Part shown: in pieces, positions 1 to 7,353 of the stretch
Position numbering within the stretch: the first letter of the stretch is position 1
How the letters are laid out: every line of letters starts with the position of its first letter
NCBI GenBank assembly: GCA_943372195.1
Contig: CALRXS010000022.1
Location: 1 to 22,096 of the forward strand
DNA length: 22,096 bases
Direction: 5' to 3'
From: JAEYZM01 sp943372195
GTDB taxonomy: Bacteria > Bacteroidota > Bacteroidia > Sphingobacteriales > Sphingobacteriaceae
The notes under the pieces: generated by a model
What the model was told of the DNA's origin: nothing
The model's database searches: none
The model's input: only the letters and a program-made list of their open reading frames with translations
Translations under genes and position numbers: made by a program

Positions 1-156
1 ACAAAAAATTCAATAGTTAAAATTTATACTGTACAAGGTAAACTTATTTTAACTAAAGAGTTTAAAGATAATAGCATCATTGATATTAATGATTTTAGTA
101 AAGGTGTCTATCTAATTAAAATAGATGAATCAGTTTTCAAGATTGTTAAACATTAA
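1..156 (+). CDS. C-terminal tail of a T9SS type A cargo protein (partial)
   Basis: Frame 1 is open from the first base to TAA at 154-156 and gives 51 residues; the rest of the gene lies off the left edge. The translation has the late part of a type A sorting domain: a VKIYTVQGKLI strand, a DINDFSKGVYLIKI turn-strand, and a basic end KIVKH. In this family the tail directs an exported protein through the type IX secretion system, where it is removed at the cell surface. What the passenger domain does cannot be told from the fragment. The last six codons lie inside a perfect palindrome shared with the convergent gene, and the two stop codons overlap (153-156). The family call is fairly firm, the function unknown. 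Confidence 0.8.
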   Translation, partial: TKNSIVKIYTVQGKLILTKEFKDNSIIDINDFSKGVYLIKIDESVFKIVKH

Positions 157-170
157 TGTTTAACAATCTT
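139..170. terminator. 32-bp perfect palindrome over the convergent stop codons
   Basis: Bases 139-154 are the exact reverse complement of 155-170. Read on either strand the sequence gives AAG ATT GTT AAA CAT TAA, so it encodes KIVKH-stop for both converging genes. The RNA could fold as a stem of about 14 bp with a TTAA loop in either direction. No U-tract follows on either side, only three T on the + side. A bidirectional terminator or mRNA 3' end protector is likely by position, but this is inference. Confidence 0.5.
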
Positions 171-1574
171 TACCGGCAAATATTTATTCGAATACAATAT
201 ATAAATTCCATTATCTAAAAAACCCAAATCTAGTTCAAAAGAATTTTTATGGTTAGTTGTTTCATATACTTTTTTACCAGTAATATCTACAACTGACCAT
301 AAAATATTCGAATCATCAACATTTAAATTTATTTTATCTGTAAATGGATTCGGGTAAAGTTTCAATGTTTTTAATTCGTTTGAAACACCTGTGTTTAAAT
401 TTATTTTTATTACACGTTGAACGATAGAAAGACAAAGACTATCATATACAGCGAAATTGATTAAACCTCTAGTTATATCATCATAGCCATCATAAATTTT
501 CTCATCAATAGAAATAGAGTCAGATAAACAGAAGCAATTGCTATCTAAGCTTAAATTATAATTAGATTTATTTTCTAGGTTATAAAGTGTATTATAACAC
601 AGTTTATTATTTTTGATATATGGCAGAACCATGCCTGGTGTAAAAGTACCTATCAAACCTAGTCCTACTTGGTTTTTACTAATGTTATTGTTTTCTAAAA
701 TAGAATTTGCAGAAACAGATAAACCTAATGTATGTCCAATAAATGTTGAATTTTTAATACTACCAACTCCGAAGGCATCTATACCAACCACATTATTTAT
801 AAATTCTGATGAGTCTATTTCTAGAGTACCATTTTCTTGAAAAACAATATTGTTGTTTTTAAAAATACAGTTAGTAAATTTTCCTGTTACTTGCAAAAAA
901 CACGATTGATTATTTTCGAAAGTACAGCCTTTTACATCAACACCATTTGGTATGAAGGTCATGCAAGCATAATTATTCTTGTATAAGCAGTTTCTTGCAG
1001 TAACAGATCCGTAGATATAAATTAAACTATGAGTAACTGCGTTGTTAGTAAACTCACAATTATTAAGCACAATATTTGTATTTATAGAAAGTGTATAGTT
1101 GTTATAGCTGAATTTACATTCATTAAAAGTTAAGGTGTCTAATAATACATCATCATAACTAATTCCGTAATATGTATTATTGAGTGTGAAATAGTCCATG
1201 TCTAAGGATGCACCTTGTGCAGTCTTCACTGAAATGCCTTGCCAAATATGATCGGTTCCTAAACTAGGAACTGTTTTTGGAATGAATGAAATTCGACTTG
1301 TACTAGTACCTTTTGCAACAAGCTTACCACGAACTTCTAGGTATATTTGCTCAGAAGTATTCGGCGATTTTTCTTCAATCTTAACAACCACTCCCGGTTC
1401 AATGGTAAGTGTAACATTTGGAAAAACCACTACTGATCCAGTAATGATATACGGACTATTAGCTACTGTCCAGGTTGTATTCGAAAATATACCCCCACTA
1501 AAATTTGTTTGAGCTACAGCAGAGGTACATAATACTGTGCAGAATATATAAAGTAATAAAGTGGATTTTCTCAT
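153..1574 (-). CDS. Secreted right-handed beta-helix protein with T9SS type A sorting domain
   Basis: The 473-residue product starts with a clear Sec signal peptide (basic MRKS, hydrophobic run, SAVAQ cleavage region near residue 22). Residues about 60-370 are a series of short strand-turn units rich in N-N-x-F/I and C-x-F-x-N-N patterns, for example FTNCIFKNNN, typical of right-handed parallel beta-helices of the NosD/pectate-lyase-like type. The tail from about residue 400 is a type A sorting domain (LKLYPNPFTDKINL, then VVDITGKKVYE and LDNGIYIL) ending in a basic KIVKH. The protein should be exported by Sec and then passed through the type IX system to the surface. No catalytic motif of a polysaccharide lyase is visible, so it could equally be a structural or adhesive surface protein. 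ATG at 1572-1574 is the only start that keeps the signal peptide. Confidence 0.85.
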   Translation of the reverse strand: MRKSTLLLYIFCTVLCTSAVAQTNFSGGIFSNTTWTVANSPYIITGSVVVFPNVTLTIEPGVVVKIEEKSPNTSEQIYLEVRGKLVAKGTSTSRISFIPKTVPSLGTDHIWQGISVKTAQGASLDMDYFTLNNTYYGISYDDVLLDTLTFNECKFSYNNYTLSINTNIVLNNCEFTNNAVTHSLIYIYGSVTARNCLYKNNYACMTFIPNGVDVKGCTFENNQSCFLQVTGKFTNCIFKNNNIVFQENGTLEIDSSEFINNVVGIDAFGVGSIKNSTFIGHTLGLSVSANSILENNNISKNQVGLGLIGTFTPGMVLPYIKNNKLCYNTLYNLENKSNYNLSLDSNCFCLSDSISIDEKIYDGYDDITRGLINFAVYDSLCLSIVQRVIKINLNTGVSNELKTLKLYPNPFTDKINLNVDDSNILWSVVDITGKKVYETTNHKNSFELDLGFLDNGIYILYSNKYLPVKIVKH

Positions 1575-1687
1575 ATAATATATATTATCAACAGAAATTA
1601 AACAATCATATTTAAGATTTGTTTATTATCTGCTCATACAATAATCTAAGATGCCGAGTTCATTTTTCATAGATTGCACTAAATTAC

Positions 1688-1695
1688 TATTTTTG
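1688..1695 (+). promoter_or_regulatory. Candidate -7 element TATTTTTG of tRNA-Arg(CCU)
   Basis: TATTTTTG fits the Bacteroidota sigma-ABfr -7 consensus TAnnTTTG and ends 13 bases before the first base of the tRNA, as expected for a short 5' leader. No good TTTG -33 element sits 19-21 bases upstream; only a T-rich stretch is there. Confidence 0.5.
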
Positions 1696-1708
1696 AATCT
1701 TAGAAATT

Positions 1709-1780
1709 GGCGCCGTAGTTCAACGGATAGAATAGGTGTTTCCTAAACATTAGATGTGGGTTCGATTCCCGCCGGGGCCA
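1709..1780 (+). tRNA. tRNA-Arg (anticodon CCU)
   Basis: A full cloverleaf can be drawn: acceptor 1709-1715 with 1773-1779, D stem GTTC/GAAT, anticodon stem GGTGT/ACATT with loop TTCCTAA, a 4-base variable loop, and T stem GTGGG/CCCGC around TTCGATT. The anticodon CCT at positions 34-36 reads AGG. The discriminator is A1780. The CCA end is not encoded (CTA follows), so it must be added after transcription. The anticodon stem has two G-U pairs, and acceptor pair 4:69 is a G-G mismatch (1712 against 1776), unlike the second arginine tRNA in the window. Confidence 0.9.
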
Positions 1781-1812
1781 CTATTTAAAATGTAATATTA
1801 ATTAGCTATGCT

Positions 1813-2397
1813 TTATTCTAGTACTTCAATAGCTATTTCGTTTCTTCTGTTAATAATATCCCAAGGTGCGTTATAACCCATGTACATGTATGGTCCTGTT
1901 GTTTTTAAATTATATTTTACAACTATCCCAGCTAATTCATTCGTGTACTTTTTAATTTTTTCATCTGATGAAAATCCGTCGTAGCGTATTACTGCCATCA
2001 CTCTTGATTTTTCTTCCAAAATTTTAACATCATTTGAATTAGGTTTAGGTAGTTCTGATGTGCTATACTGTTTAGGCATCATAAAATACATACTTGCGGT
2101 ATCTCCCATTTTCATAACTACTGGTGCTGTCATAGCTATTTTTTGATTGCGCTCATTGCCTCCAAAAATATAACCAGCAATTACTCTAAAGCCACCATTC
2201 ATTTGTTGTTGATTAGTACTTTTGCTGAGCATAGTTTGTGCAATAACCATTGACGGATATTGTCTTATTTCTACATTCTCGTACTTTTTAATTACTCGAT
2301 AATCTGGCATCTCTATATCATCTGATCTAAAGGCAAATAATAAGCCAGCTATACTAAATGTTGCTATGATAATTATAGGTTTAATAAATTTTTTCAT
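1813..2397 (-). CDS. SOUL family haem-binding-like protein, membrane-anchored or exported
   Basis: The 194-residue product begins with MKKFIKP and a hydrophobic segment (about residues 8-23) that is either a signal peptide or a membrane anchor. After it comes the SOUL core: MPDYRVIKKYENVEIRQYP, then GGFRVIAGYIFGGNERNQK, then the IAMTAPVVM segment and a C-terminal NAPWDIINRRNEIAIEV. These are the usual conserved blocks of the SOUL/HBP family, which binds haem or other tetrapyrroles in some members; many bacterial members have no proven ligand. Length is normal for the family plus a leader. The gene lies downstream of the PhnA-like gene on the same strand, 149 bp away, so co-transcription is possible but not shown. 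The family call is firm, the biochemical role open. Confidence 0.88.
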   Translation of the reverse strand: MKKFIKPIIIIATFSIAGLLFAFRSDDIEMPDYRVIKKYENVEIRQYPSMVIAQTMLSKSTNQQQMNGGFRVIAGYIFGGNERNQKIAMTAPVVMKMGDTASMYFMMPKQYSTSELPKPNSNDVKILEEKSRVMAVIRYDGFSSDEKIKKYTNELAGIVVKYNLKTTGPYMYMGYNAPWDIINRRNEIAIEVLE

Positions 2398-2546
2398 TCT
2401 TTGATTTATAGTCTAACATAGAAACAAGCTTATTTGTTTTTAATACAATTTTCAAAACTGTACATATAAGTTCTTCTTTATGAATGATAATAGGGATTGG
2501 ATCTTGCTCAATAGAACAAATATCGAATAGGAATTTAAATATATAA

Positions 2547-2882
2547 TTATGCTTTTCTTACATAAATAGATTTTAAAGCCATTGATCCAAAGCCTTCTAT
2601 TTTACAAGAAATGTTATGATCACCATCTGTAAGTTTAATGTTCTTAACTTTCGTACCTGCCTTAAGTGGTTTTGGTGCTCCCTTTACTGGTAAGTCTTTA
2701 ATTACAATTACTGAATCACCATCTTTTAATTCATTTCCATTAGAGTCTAAAATTGTAGCACTAATACTTACTATACTTTCTTCTACTTCTTCTGTCGGTA
2801 TCCACTCATTAAAACATTGTGTACATACCATCATCTCTTGATTAGGGTAGGTAAGTTCAGATTTACAATTCGGACAGATCAT
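2547..2882 (-). CDS. yjdM: PhnA/YjdM-like zinc-ribbon protein
   Basis: Starting at ATG 2880-2882 the product has 111 residues, the same length as the Escherichia coli homologue. The N-terminus is a zinc ribbon with two CxxC pairs (CPNCKSELTYP and VCTQCFNEW). The C-terminal domain carries the highly conserved DSNGNELKDGDSVIVIKDL, LKAGTKVKNIKL and DGDHNISCKIEGFG blocks. An ATG 45 bases further upstream would add residues not seen in the family, so the shorter start is preferred. The protein was named for alkylphosphonate uptake, but no phn genes are nearby and its real function is unsettled. It is divergent from the amylase gene, with a strong inverted repeat in the shared upstream region. Family call firm; function unknown. 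Confidence 0.9.
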   Translation of the reverse strand: MICPNCKSELTYPNQEMMVCTQCFNEWIPTEEVEESIVSISATILDSNGNELKDGDSVIVIKDLPVKGAPKPLKAGTKVKNIKLTDGDHNISCKIEGFGSMALKSIYVRKA

Positions 2883-2945
2883 ATTGAATGGGGTATTAAT
2901 TTTTCTGCAAGTTATGAAAATTGTCAAACATCTGTAAAATATAAT

Positions 2946-2980
2946 AATATACTAATTGTATTAAGTACAATTAGTATATT
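2946..2980. repeat. 15-bp perfect inverted repeat between divergent yjdM-like and amylase genes
   Basis: Arms 2946-2960 and 2966-2980 (AATATACTAATTGTA and its exact complement) flank the loop TTAAG. The repeat ends 19 bases before the amylase ATG and lies 63 bases from the yjdM-like ATG. It may be an operator for a dimeric regulator (for example of sugar response) or an RNA hairpin in the amylase leader. Which one cannot be told from sequence alone. Confidence 0.55.
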
Positions 2981-2999
2981 TATAAATCTGAATCTTACT

Positions 3000-4808
3000 A
3001 TGAAAAAACATTTACTATTAATCATCTTTTTAATTTCATCAATTACATTACATGCTCAAAATAATTGGTGGAATAATACAGTCGCATATGAAATCTTTGT
3101 GAGAAGTTTTTTCGATACGAATGGTGACGGCAGAGGAGACTTCAACGGTATTACACAAAAGTTAGATTACTTAAATGATAACAACCCTAATACGAAAACT
3201 GATTTAGGAGTAAACTTAATATGGTTAATGCCAATAAATCCCTCACCAAGTTATCATGGTTACGATGTGTTAAATTATAAAGCGGTACATCCGAATTATG
3301 GAAACATAAATACTTTCAAAAATTTTATAACCGAAGCACATAGTAGAAATATTAAAGTCATAATAGATTTAGTAATTAATCATACATCAAGTCAACATCC
3401 TTGGTTTATTAAATCTGCTGCCAACGATCCTTTTTACAGAAACTTTTATAGATGGCAATCTCCTGCACCAACACAACAAGGTCCTTGGGGTCAACAAGTA
3501 TGGTACCCTAAGAATGGAAGTAATTATTATGCATTATTCTGGTCAGAGATGCCTGATTTAAATTTTAATTACAAGCCTGTTTGTGATAGTATTTTTGATA
3601 TCGCAAAGTTTTGGTTGAAAGAAATGAATGTTGACGGATTTAGATTAGATGCAGCAATGTATTTATACGAAGAGGGGAATACATTAAAGAACCATCCGAA
3701 TACCATATCATTTTGGAAAGCTTTGAACGACAGTTGCGAAGTGTGGAAACCAAATACATTACTAATCGGTGAAGTATGGGATGCTACCTCAGTAGTACAA
3801 TTATACAACGATGCATTAGATATGTGTTTCGATTTTAATTTATCAGATCAAAATATGTCGAGCATTAATTCTGGTAATCCGTATACAGCAAGACAAGCAT
3901 TAAAATCTACTCAAGATGTTTACAATCAAAATCAGTTCGGCACTTTTTTAACTAATCATGATCAAAATAGAGTGATAGATGTATTAGGGAATAATATACA
4001 AAAAGCAAAGGTTGCAGCGAGTTTATTATTGACGCAACCGGGGGTGCCATTTATTTATTATGGTGAAGAAGTTGCCATGAAAGGAGTTAAGCCAGATGAA
4101 GATATTAGAAGACCAATGCAATGGTCAAATTCAGCAAACGCAGGCTTTTCTTTAGCAACACCATGGAGAAGTGTCAATTCGAATTATGCTACTTATAATG
4201 TAAGCACTATGCAAAATGATTCTAATTCATTATGGAATCATTATCAGAAATTAATTGAATTAAGAAATAATGATTCAATATTAATGTTAGGTAGTTCTAA
4301 AAATATAATCAGTTCGGCAAATGAAATTCATTCATATCAACGAACATATAAAAATGAAGATGAAATAGTTTTAGTTAACACATCAGCAATAAATATTTCA
4401 AATTTAAACTTTCAATTTACAAGAACTGATTTAAGTAATGATAGTTATTTATTAAGAGATGTATTAACAGATTCAGCATTTGTTGTTAGTGCTAGTAATT
4501 CAAAGTATAATATCACAATACCAATTAATGCATATGCTACTAGAATATTAAAGTTTGAAAGATTAACTTATGTTAATGATATTTTTGCAAAGGATATTAA
4601 AGTATACCCGAATCCAGCATCTAATTATTTACAAATTGATTTAAGCAATTTAAGAGATCGAAGTAACGTAAAAATTTTCAGTATAGATGGTAAGTGTATG
4701 TATGAAAAAACTTCTAATTCCAATATTAAAATTGATATTTCGAGTTTTGAGAAGGGAATGTATATAATAAATTTTGACAGCTATTATACAAGATTCATTA
4801 AACAATAA
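3000..4808 (+). CDS. Secreted GH13 alpha-amylase family enzyme with T9SS type A sorting domain
   Basis: ATG 3000-3002 gives 602 residues that open with a signal peptide (MKKHLLLIIFLISSITLHAQ). The glycoside hydrolase 13 barrel follows: VAYEIFVRSFFDTNGDGRGDFNGI, then region I DLVINHTS, region II GFRLDAA with nucleophile Asp217, region III GEVWD with acid/base Glu258, and region IV NHDQNR with Asp321. All three catalytic carboxylates are present. A beta-sandwich domain C covers about residues 430-520. A type A sorting tail follows (IKVYPNPASNYLQIDL, then FEKGMYIINF), ending in RFIKQ. The enzyme should cleave alpha-1,4 or alpha-1,6 glucans outside the cell after type IX export. No separate starch-binding domain or sus-like genes are next to it. 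An open frame reaching further upstream exists, but the signal peptide fixes this start. Confidence 0.92.
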   Translation: MKKHLLLIIFLISSITLHAQNNWWNNTVAYEIFVRSFFDTNGDGRGDFNGITQKLDYLNDNNPNTKTDLGVNLIWLMPINPSPSYHGYDVLNYKAVHPNYGNINTFKNFITEAHSRNIKVIIDLVINHTSSQHPWFIKSAANDPFYRNFYRWQSPAPTQQGPWGQQVWYPKNGSNYYALFWSEMPDLNFNYKPVCDSIFDIAKFWLKEMNVDGFRLDAAMYLYEEGNTLKNHPNTISFWKALNDSCEVWKPNTLLIGEVWDATSVVQLYNDALDMCFDFNLSDQNMSSINSGNPYTARQALKSTQDVYNQNQFGTFLTNHDQNRVIDVLGNNIQKAKVAASLLLTQPGVPFIYYGEEVAMKGVKPDEDIRRPMQWSNSANAGFSLATPWRSVNSNYATYNVSTMQNDSNSLWNHYQKLIELRNNDSILMLGSSKNIISSANEIHSYQRTYKNEDEIVLVNTSAINISNLNFQFTRTDLSNDSYLLRDVLTDSAFVVSASNSKYNITIPINAYATRILKFERLTYVNDIFAKDIKVYPNPASNYLQIDLSNLRDRSNVKIFSIDGKCMYEKTSNSNIKIDISSFEKGMYIINFDSYYTRFIKQ

Positions 4809-4822
4809 AATATATCTTTATA

Positions 4823-4830
4823 TATATTTG
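4823..4830 (+). promoter_or_regulatory. Candidate -7 element TATATTTG of tRNA-Arg(CCG)
   Basis: TATATTTG matches TAnnTTTG and ends only four bases before the first base of the tRNA. Transcription would start at or next to the mature 5' end. It lies in an AT hairpin-prone stretch (arms 4808-4815 and 4822-4829) just after the amylase stop codon. No convincing -33 element is visible. Confidence 0.5.
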
Positions 4831-4834
4831 TAAT

Positions 4835-4909
4835 GGCTCTATAGTTTAATGGATAGAATTAGAGATTCCGGTTCTCTAGGTTGAGGTTCGATTCCTCATA
4901 GGGCCACCA
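4835..4909 (+). tRNA. tRNA-Arg (anticodon CCG), CCA encoded
   Basis: A clean cloverleaf is seen: acceptor GGCTCTA/TAGGGCC with one U-G pair, D stem GTTT/GAAT, anticodon stem AGAGA/TCTCT with loop TTCCGGT, 4-base variable loop AGGT, and T stem TGAGG/CCTCA around TTCGATT. The anticodon CCG reads the arginine codon CGG. Discriminator A4906 is followed by an encoded CCA at 4907-4909, unlike the other arginine tRNA in this window. Confidence 0.93.
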
Positions 4910-4957
4910 ATCTATTTTAGTATATTAGTTTATTCAATCACTAAGAATTTTACCCAT

Positions 4958-6373
4958 ATGCTTAGAAGAATTATACTAATATGTTTATTATTTATCTCTT
5001 TTGAGGGTTTTTCACAAAGAGATTCGATAATAAAATACAAGAAACAACTTGCGTTTCAAAAAGATGATACTGCGCTATTTAACTCTTACAATAAGTTATC
5101 AGAGTCATATAATACATTCGAGAATGAAGATTCAATTCTTCATTTCGTAGATAGTGCAATATTTTTTGCCAAGAAGGCAAATGGAATTGCAATTAAATTA
5201 GAGCGACTAGATATGCAAGCTATTGCATTAAGAGGTGTTTCGATTTCTCATCAGATTTCCGGAAATTATACTAAAGCATTAGAATTTGAATTAAAAATAT
5301 TAAGTCTCTATGAAAAAACGAATGATTCAATTGGTATAGCATATACAAAAGATAATTTAGGAGCAATCTATGATGATTTAAACGAAATTAACCTTTCAAT
5401 AAAATATCAAAAAGAGGCTTATGCAATTTATAAAGAATTAAACTATACGGTTGCAAAATTAGAAATTGCAAATCACATCGGTTATGCCTATACATTATTG
5501 AATATGCCAGATTCGGCATTGCCCTATTTCCATGAAGCTTATACCATTACCAGATTCGATGATGAATATAGTATAAGGGAAGCTCTTCCTTTTGCATTAT
5601 ATGGATTAGGAAAAGTAAATCTTCAATATGGAAATTATTCTATTGCGCTTCCATATTTTATAAAAGCATTAGAGTTATCTAAAAAATCAGATTTCTATGT
5701 TGGCACATGGTATAAATTCATTATTTATATAGGGATAGCAGATGTATATTCAAAAACTGGCAAAATAAATGATGCTATTCGTTATTATGAAAAATCAATT
5801 AACACTATAAGTAAAGACAAATTAACTGCAGATGTTTATTTTTCATTATCAGAGTTAATTAAAAATTCTGATCCATCACTTGCTTATTCTTATATAAAAA
5901 AAGGAGTATCTCTAAGAGATAGTTTGTTTTCTGCTAAAAATAAAATTGTAGTTCAAAATATTATTAAGACTGAAAACGAAAGACAGTTAGAATTACAAAA
6001 GAGTATTCAAGAAGCTAAAATAGAAAGAGAACATAATATTCAATACATGGCAATTGGCATTTTTATTATTTCATTCATTATACTCTTTTTGTTATTGAGC
6101 AGAACAATTTTAGTTAAACCAAGAGTTATTAAAGTTTTAGGTGTGATTGTATTATTAATTACATTCGAATTTATCAATTTACTATTGCATCCTTTTTTAG
6201 AAAAAATTACACATCACTCACCATTCTTGATGTTAATTTGTTTAGCCATATTAGCTTCATTGATTGTGCCAGTACATCATTGGTTAGAAAAATGGGTTAC
6301 TCTTAAAGTAGTTAAGAAAAACGAACTCATTCGAATTGATTTAGCTAAACGAATACTGAATGAGGGAAATTAG
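4958..6373 (+). CDS. TPR membrane protein without kinase domain
   Basis: The 471-residue product has a signal peptide (MLRRIILICLLFISFEGFSQ) and then tetratricopeptide repeats over about residues 60-330, with units such as GNYTKALEFELKILSLYEK, LGKVNLQYGNYSIALPYF and ADVYSKTGKINDAIRYYEKS. A short coiled region leads to three predicted membrane segments (about residues 363-385, 390-412 and 423-445), and a basic cytoplasmic tail (KVVKKNELIRIDLAKRI) ends the protein. The layout resembles the sensor half of Bacteroidota TPR histidine kinases, as at 14877-16781, but there is no H-box or ATPase domain. The TPR part is predicted periplasmic. The USP gene follows after 86 bp. It may sense or relay envelope signals to the cluster downstream; this is inference from position. 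Confidence 0.75.
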   Translation: MLRRIILICLLFISFEGFSQRDSIIKYKKQLAFQKDDTALFNSYNKLSESYNTFENEDSILHFVDSAIFFAKKANGIAIKLERLDMQAIALRGVSISHQISGNYTKALEFELKILSLYEKTNDSIGIAYTKDNLGAIYDDLNEINLSIKYQKEAYAIYKELNYTVAKLEIANHIGYAYTLLNMPDSALPYFHEAYTITRFDDEYSIREALPFALYGLGKVNLQYGNYSIALPYFIKALELSKKSDFYVGTWYKFIIYIGIADVYSKTGKINDAIRYYEKSINTISKDKLTADVYFSLSELIKNSDPSLAYSYIKKGVSLRDSLFSAKNKIVVQNIIKTENERQLELQKSIQEAKIEREHNIQYMAIGIFIISFIILFLLLSRTILVKPRVIKVLGVIVLLITFEFINLLLHPFLEKITHHSPFLMLICLAILASLIVPVHHWLEKWVTLKVVKKNELIRIDLAKRILNEGN

Positions 6374-6408
6374 TTTTTCTACTATTTATCTTTTTATTGA
6401 TTTTTTAT

Positions 6409-6439
6409 TTTGATAATGATACTATTATTAGTAGCTTTA
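6409..6439 (+). promoter_or_regulatory. Candidate promoter for the first tandem USP gene
   Basis: TTTG at 6409-6412 is followed after 19 bases by TAGCTTTA at 6432-6439. This is one mismatch away from the TTTG-N19-TAnnTTTG pattern of Bacteroidota housekeeping promoters. It lies 20 bases before the ATG of the USP gene, so the leader would be very short. Confidence 0.3.
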
Positions 6440-6459
6440 GTTACCTAATAACTTAACTA

Positions 6460-7251
6460 ATGAAAACTATTGTAGTATTGGTAGATTTTACCGAAGGCTC
6501 TCTTATTGCTTTAAAACAAGCTGAATCTCTAGCTTCAAGATCGAATATTAAGATAATCGGATTACATGTTGTAACATCTTTAAATAAAATTTCTGATACT
6601 GAAATTCAATTGAAAGAATTTATGGATAAAAACATAAATTCAACGATAGATTATGAAGCGAAAGTATGTGAAGGTTCGTTGATACCAGCAATTAAAAGTG
6701 CATTAAAAAAGATTTCACCTGATTTAGTATTAGTTTGTACACATGGTGTTAAAGGTATTGCACAGCATTTATTCGGTGCTCAAATATTAAAATTAGCTCA
6801 AGATATAAATTACCCTTGCATAGTTATTCAAGAAAACTGTGCTATGGAATTATTAAGTATTGATACAATTTTATTCCCAATTGGTCCGCACCCAGATTTT
6901 TCAATTAAAATTAAACAGACTGCTGAAATAGCGAAATTGTTAAATGCAAAAATTCTTATTTATGAAATTGAAAGACCAAATGTTGATTTCGAGGATATTC
7001 TTCATAAAAATTTAGTAGAAGCTAAAGAATATTTTAGCAAAGAGCAAATTGACTATAGTGTGATAATTGAAGACAATAAAGTTATTAGTCTTGGTTACTT
7101 CAGACAAACGATGGAATTTGCTAAACAAAATAAAATATATTTAATAAGTCAAATGGCAAGCGTTTCAAATAACGATGTAATATTTGGGGTTGGTGATAAA
7201 GAAAAGTTCTTTGTCAACGCAAATGGTTTGTCAATTTTATCGTGCAATTAG
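6460..7251 (+). CDS. Tandem universal stress protein (two UspA domains)
   Basis: The 263 residues form two UspA-like domains, about 1-130 and 131-263. The first shows the family opening MKTIVVLVDFTEGSLIALKQAESLA and a late motif CTHGVKGIAQHLFGAQILKL followed by YPCIVIQE. In ATP-binding USPs this loop reads G-2x-G-9x-G-(S/T). Here the first Gly is Cys and the last Ser/Thr is Ala, so ordinary ATP binding is doubtful. The second domain keeps the fold pattern (DTILFPIGPHPDFSIKIKQT) but has lost the loop. A paralogue lies at 13283-14155 on the other strand. Placed between a TPR membrane protein and the GAF kinase, it is likely cytosolic and part of the stress-signalling cluster; its ligand is unknown. 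Confidence 0.85.
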   Translation: MKTIVVLVDFTEGSLIALKQAESLASRSNIKIIGLHVVTSLNKISDTEIQLKEFMDKNINSTIDYEAKVCEGSLIPAIKSALKKISPDLVLVCTHGVKGIAQHLFGAQILKLAQDINYPCIVIQENCAMELLSIDTILFPIGPHPDFSIKIKQTAEIAKLLNAKILIYEIERPNVDFEDILHKNLVEAKEYFSKEQIDYSVIIEDNKVISLGYFRQTMEFAKQNKIYLISQMASVSNNDVIFGVGDKEKFFVNANGLSILSCN

Positions 7252-7319
7252 ATACTACCTATCTATAAAAACATTTTTTAATACGCGTTTTTTGCTTTAC
7301 CAATATTATTAATTGAACT

Positions 7320-7337
7320 AACACAAATTTTTGTGTT
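7320..7337 (+). repeat. 8-bp inverted repeat upstream of the GAF kinase
   Basis: AACACAAA (7320-7327) and TTTGTGTT (7330-7337) are perfect arms around two T, ending 16 bases before the kinase ATG. It could be an operator or a small leader hairpin affecting translation. No TAnnTTTG promoter is obvious in the 102-bp gap. Confidence 0.35.
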
Positions 7338-7353
7338 GTAATAAATTGTATAT

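Noticed and set aside
613..1512. Two open frames on the + strand (613-840 and 1282-1512) inside the beta-helix gene
   Set aside because: They are antisense shadows; the translations match no family I recognise, while the minus strand has a signal peptide, repeats and a sorting domain.
2817..2999. Upstream extension of the amylase frame to 2817
   Set aside because: It would run through the yjdM-like gene and the inverted repeat and bury the signal peptide inside the protein.
4808..4829. AT-only hairpin after the amylase stop as a terminator
   Set aside because: The arms are pure A/T, the stem is weak, and it overlaps the better supported promoter element of the tRNA.
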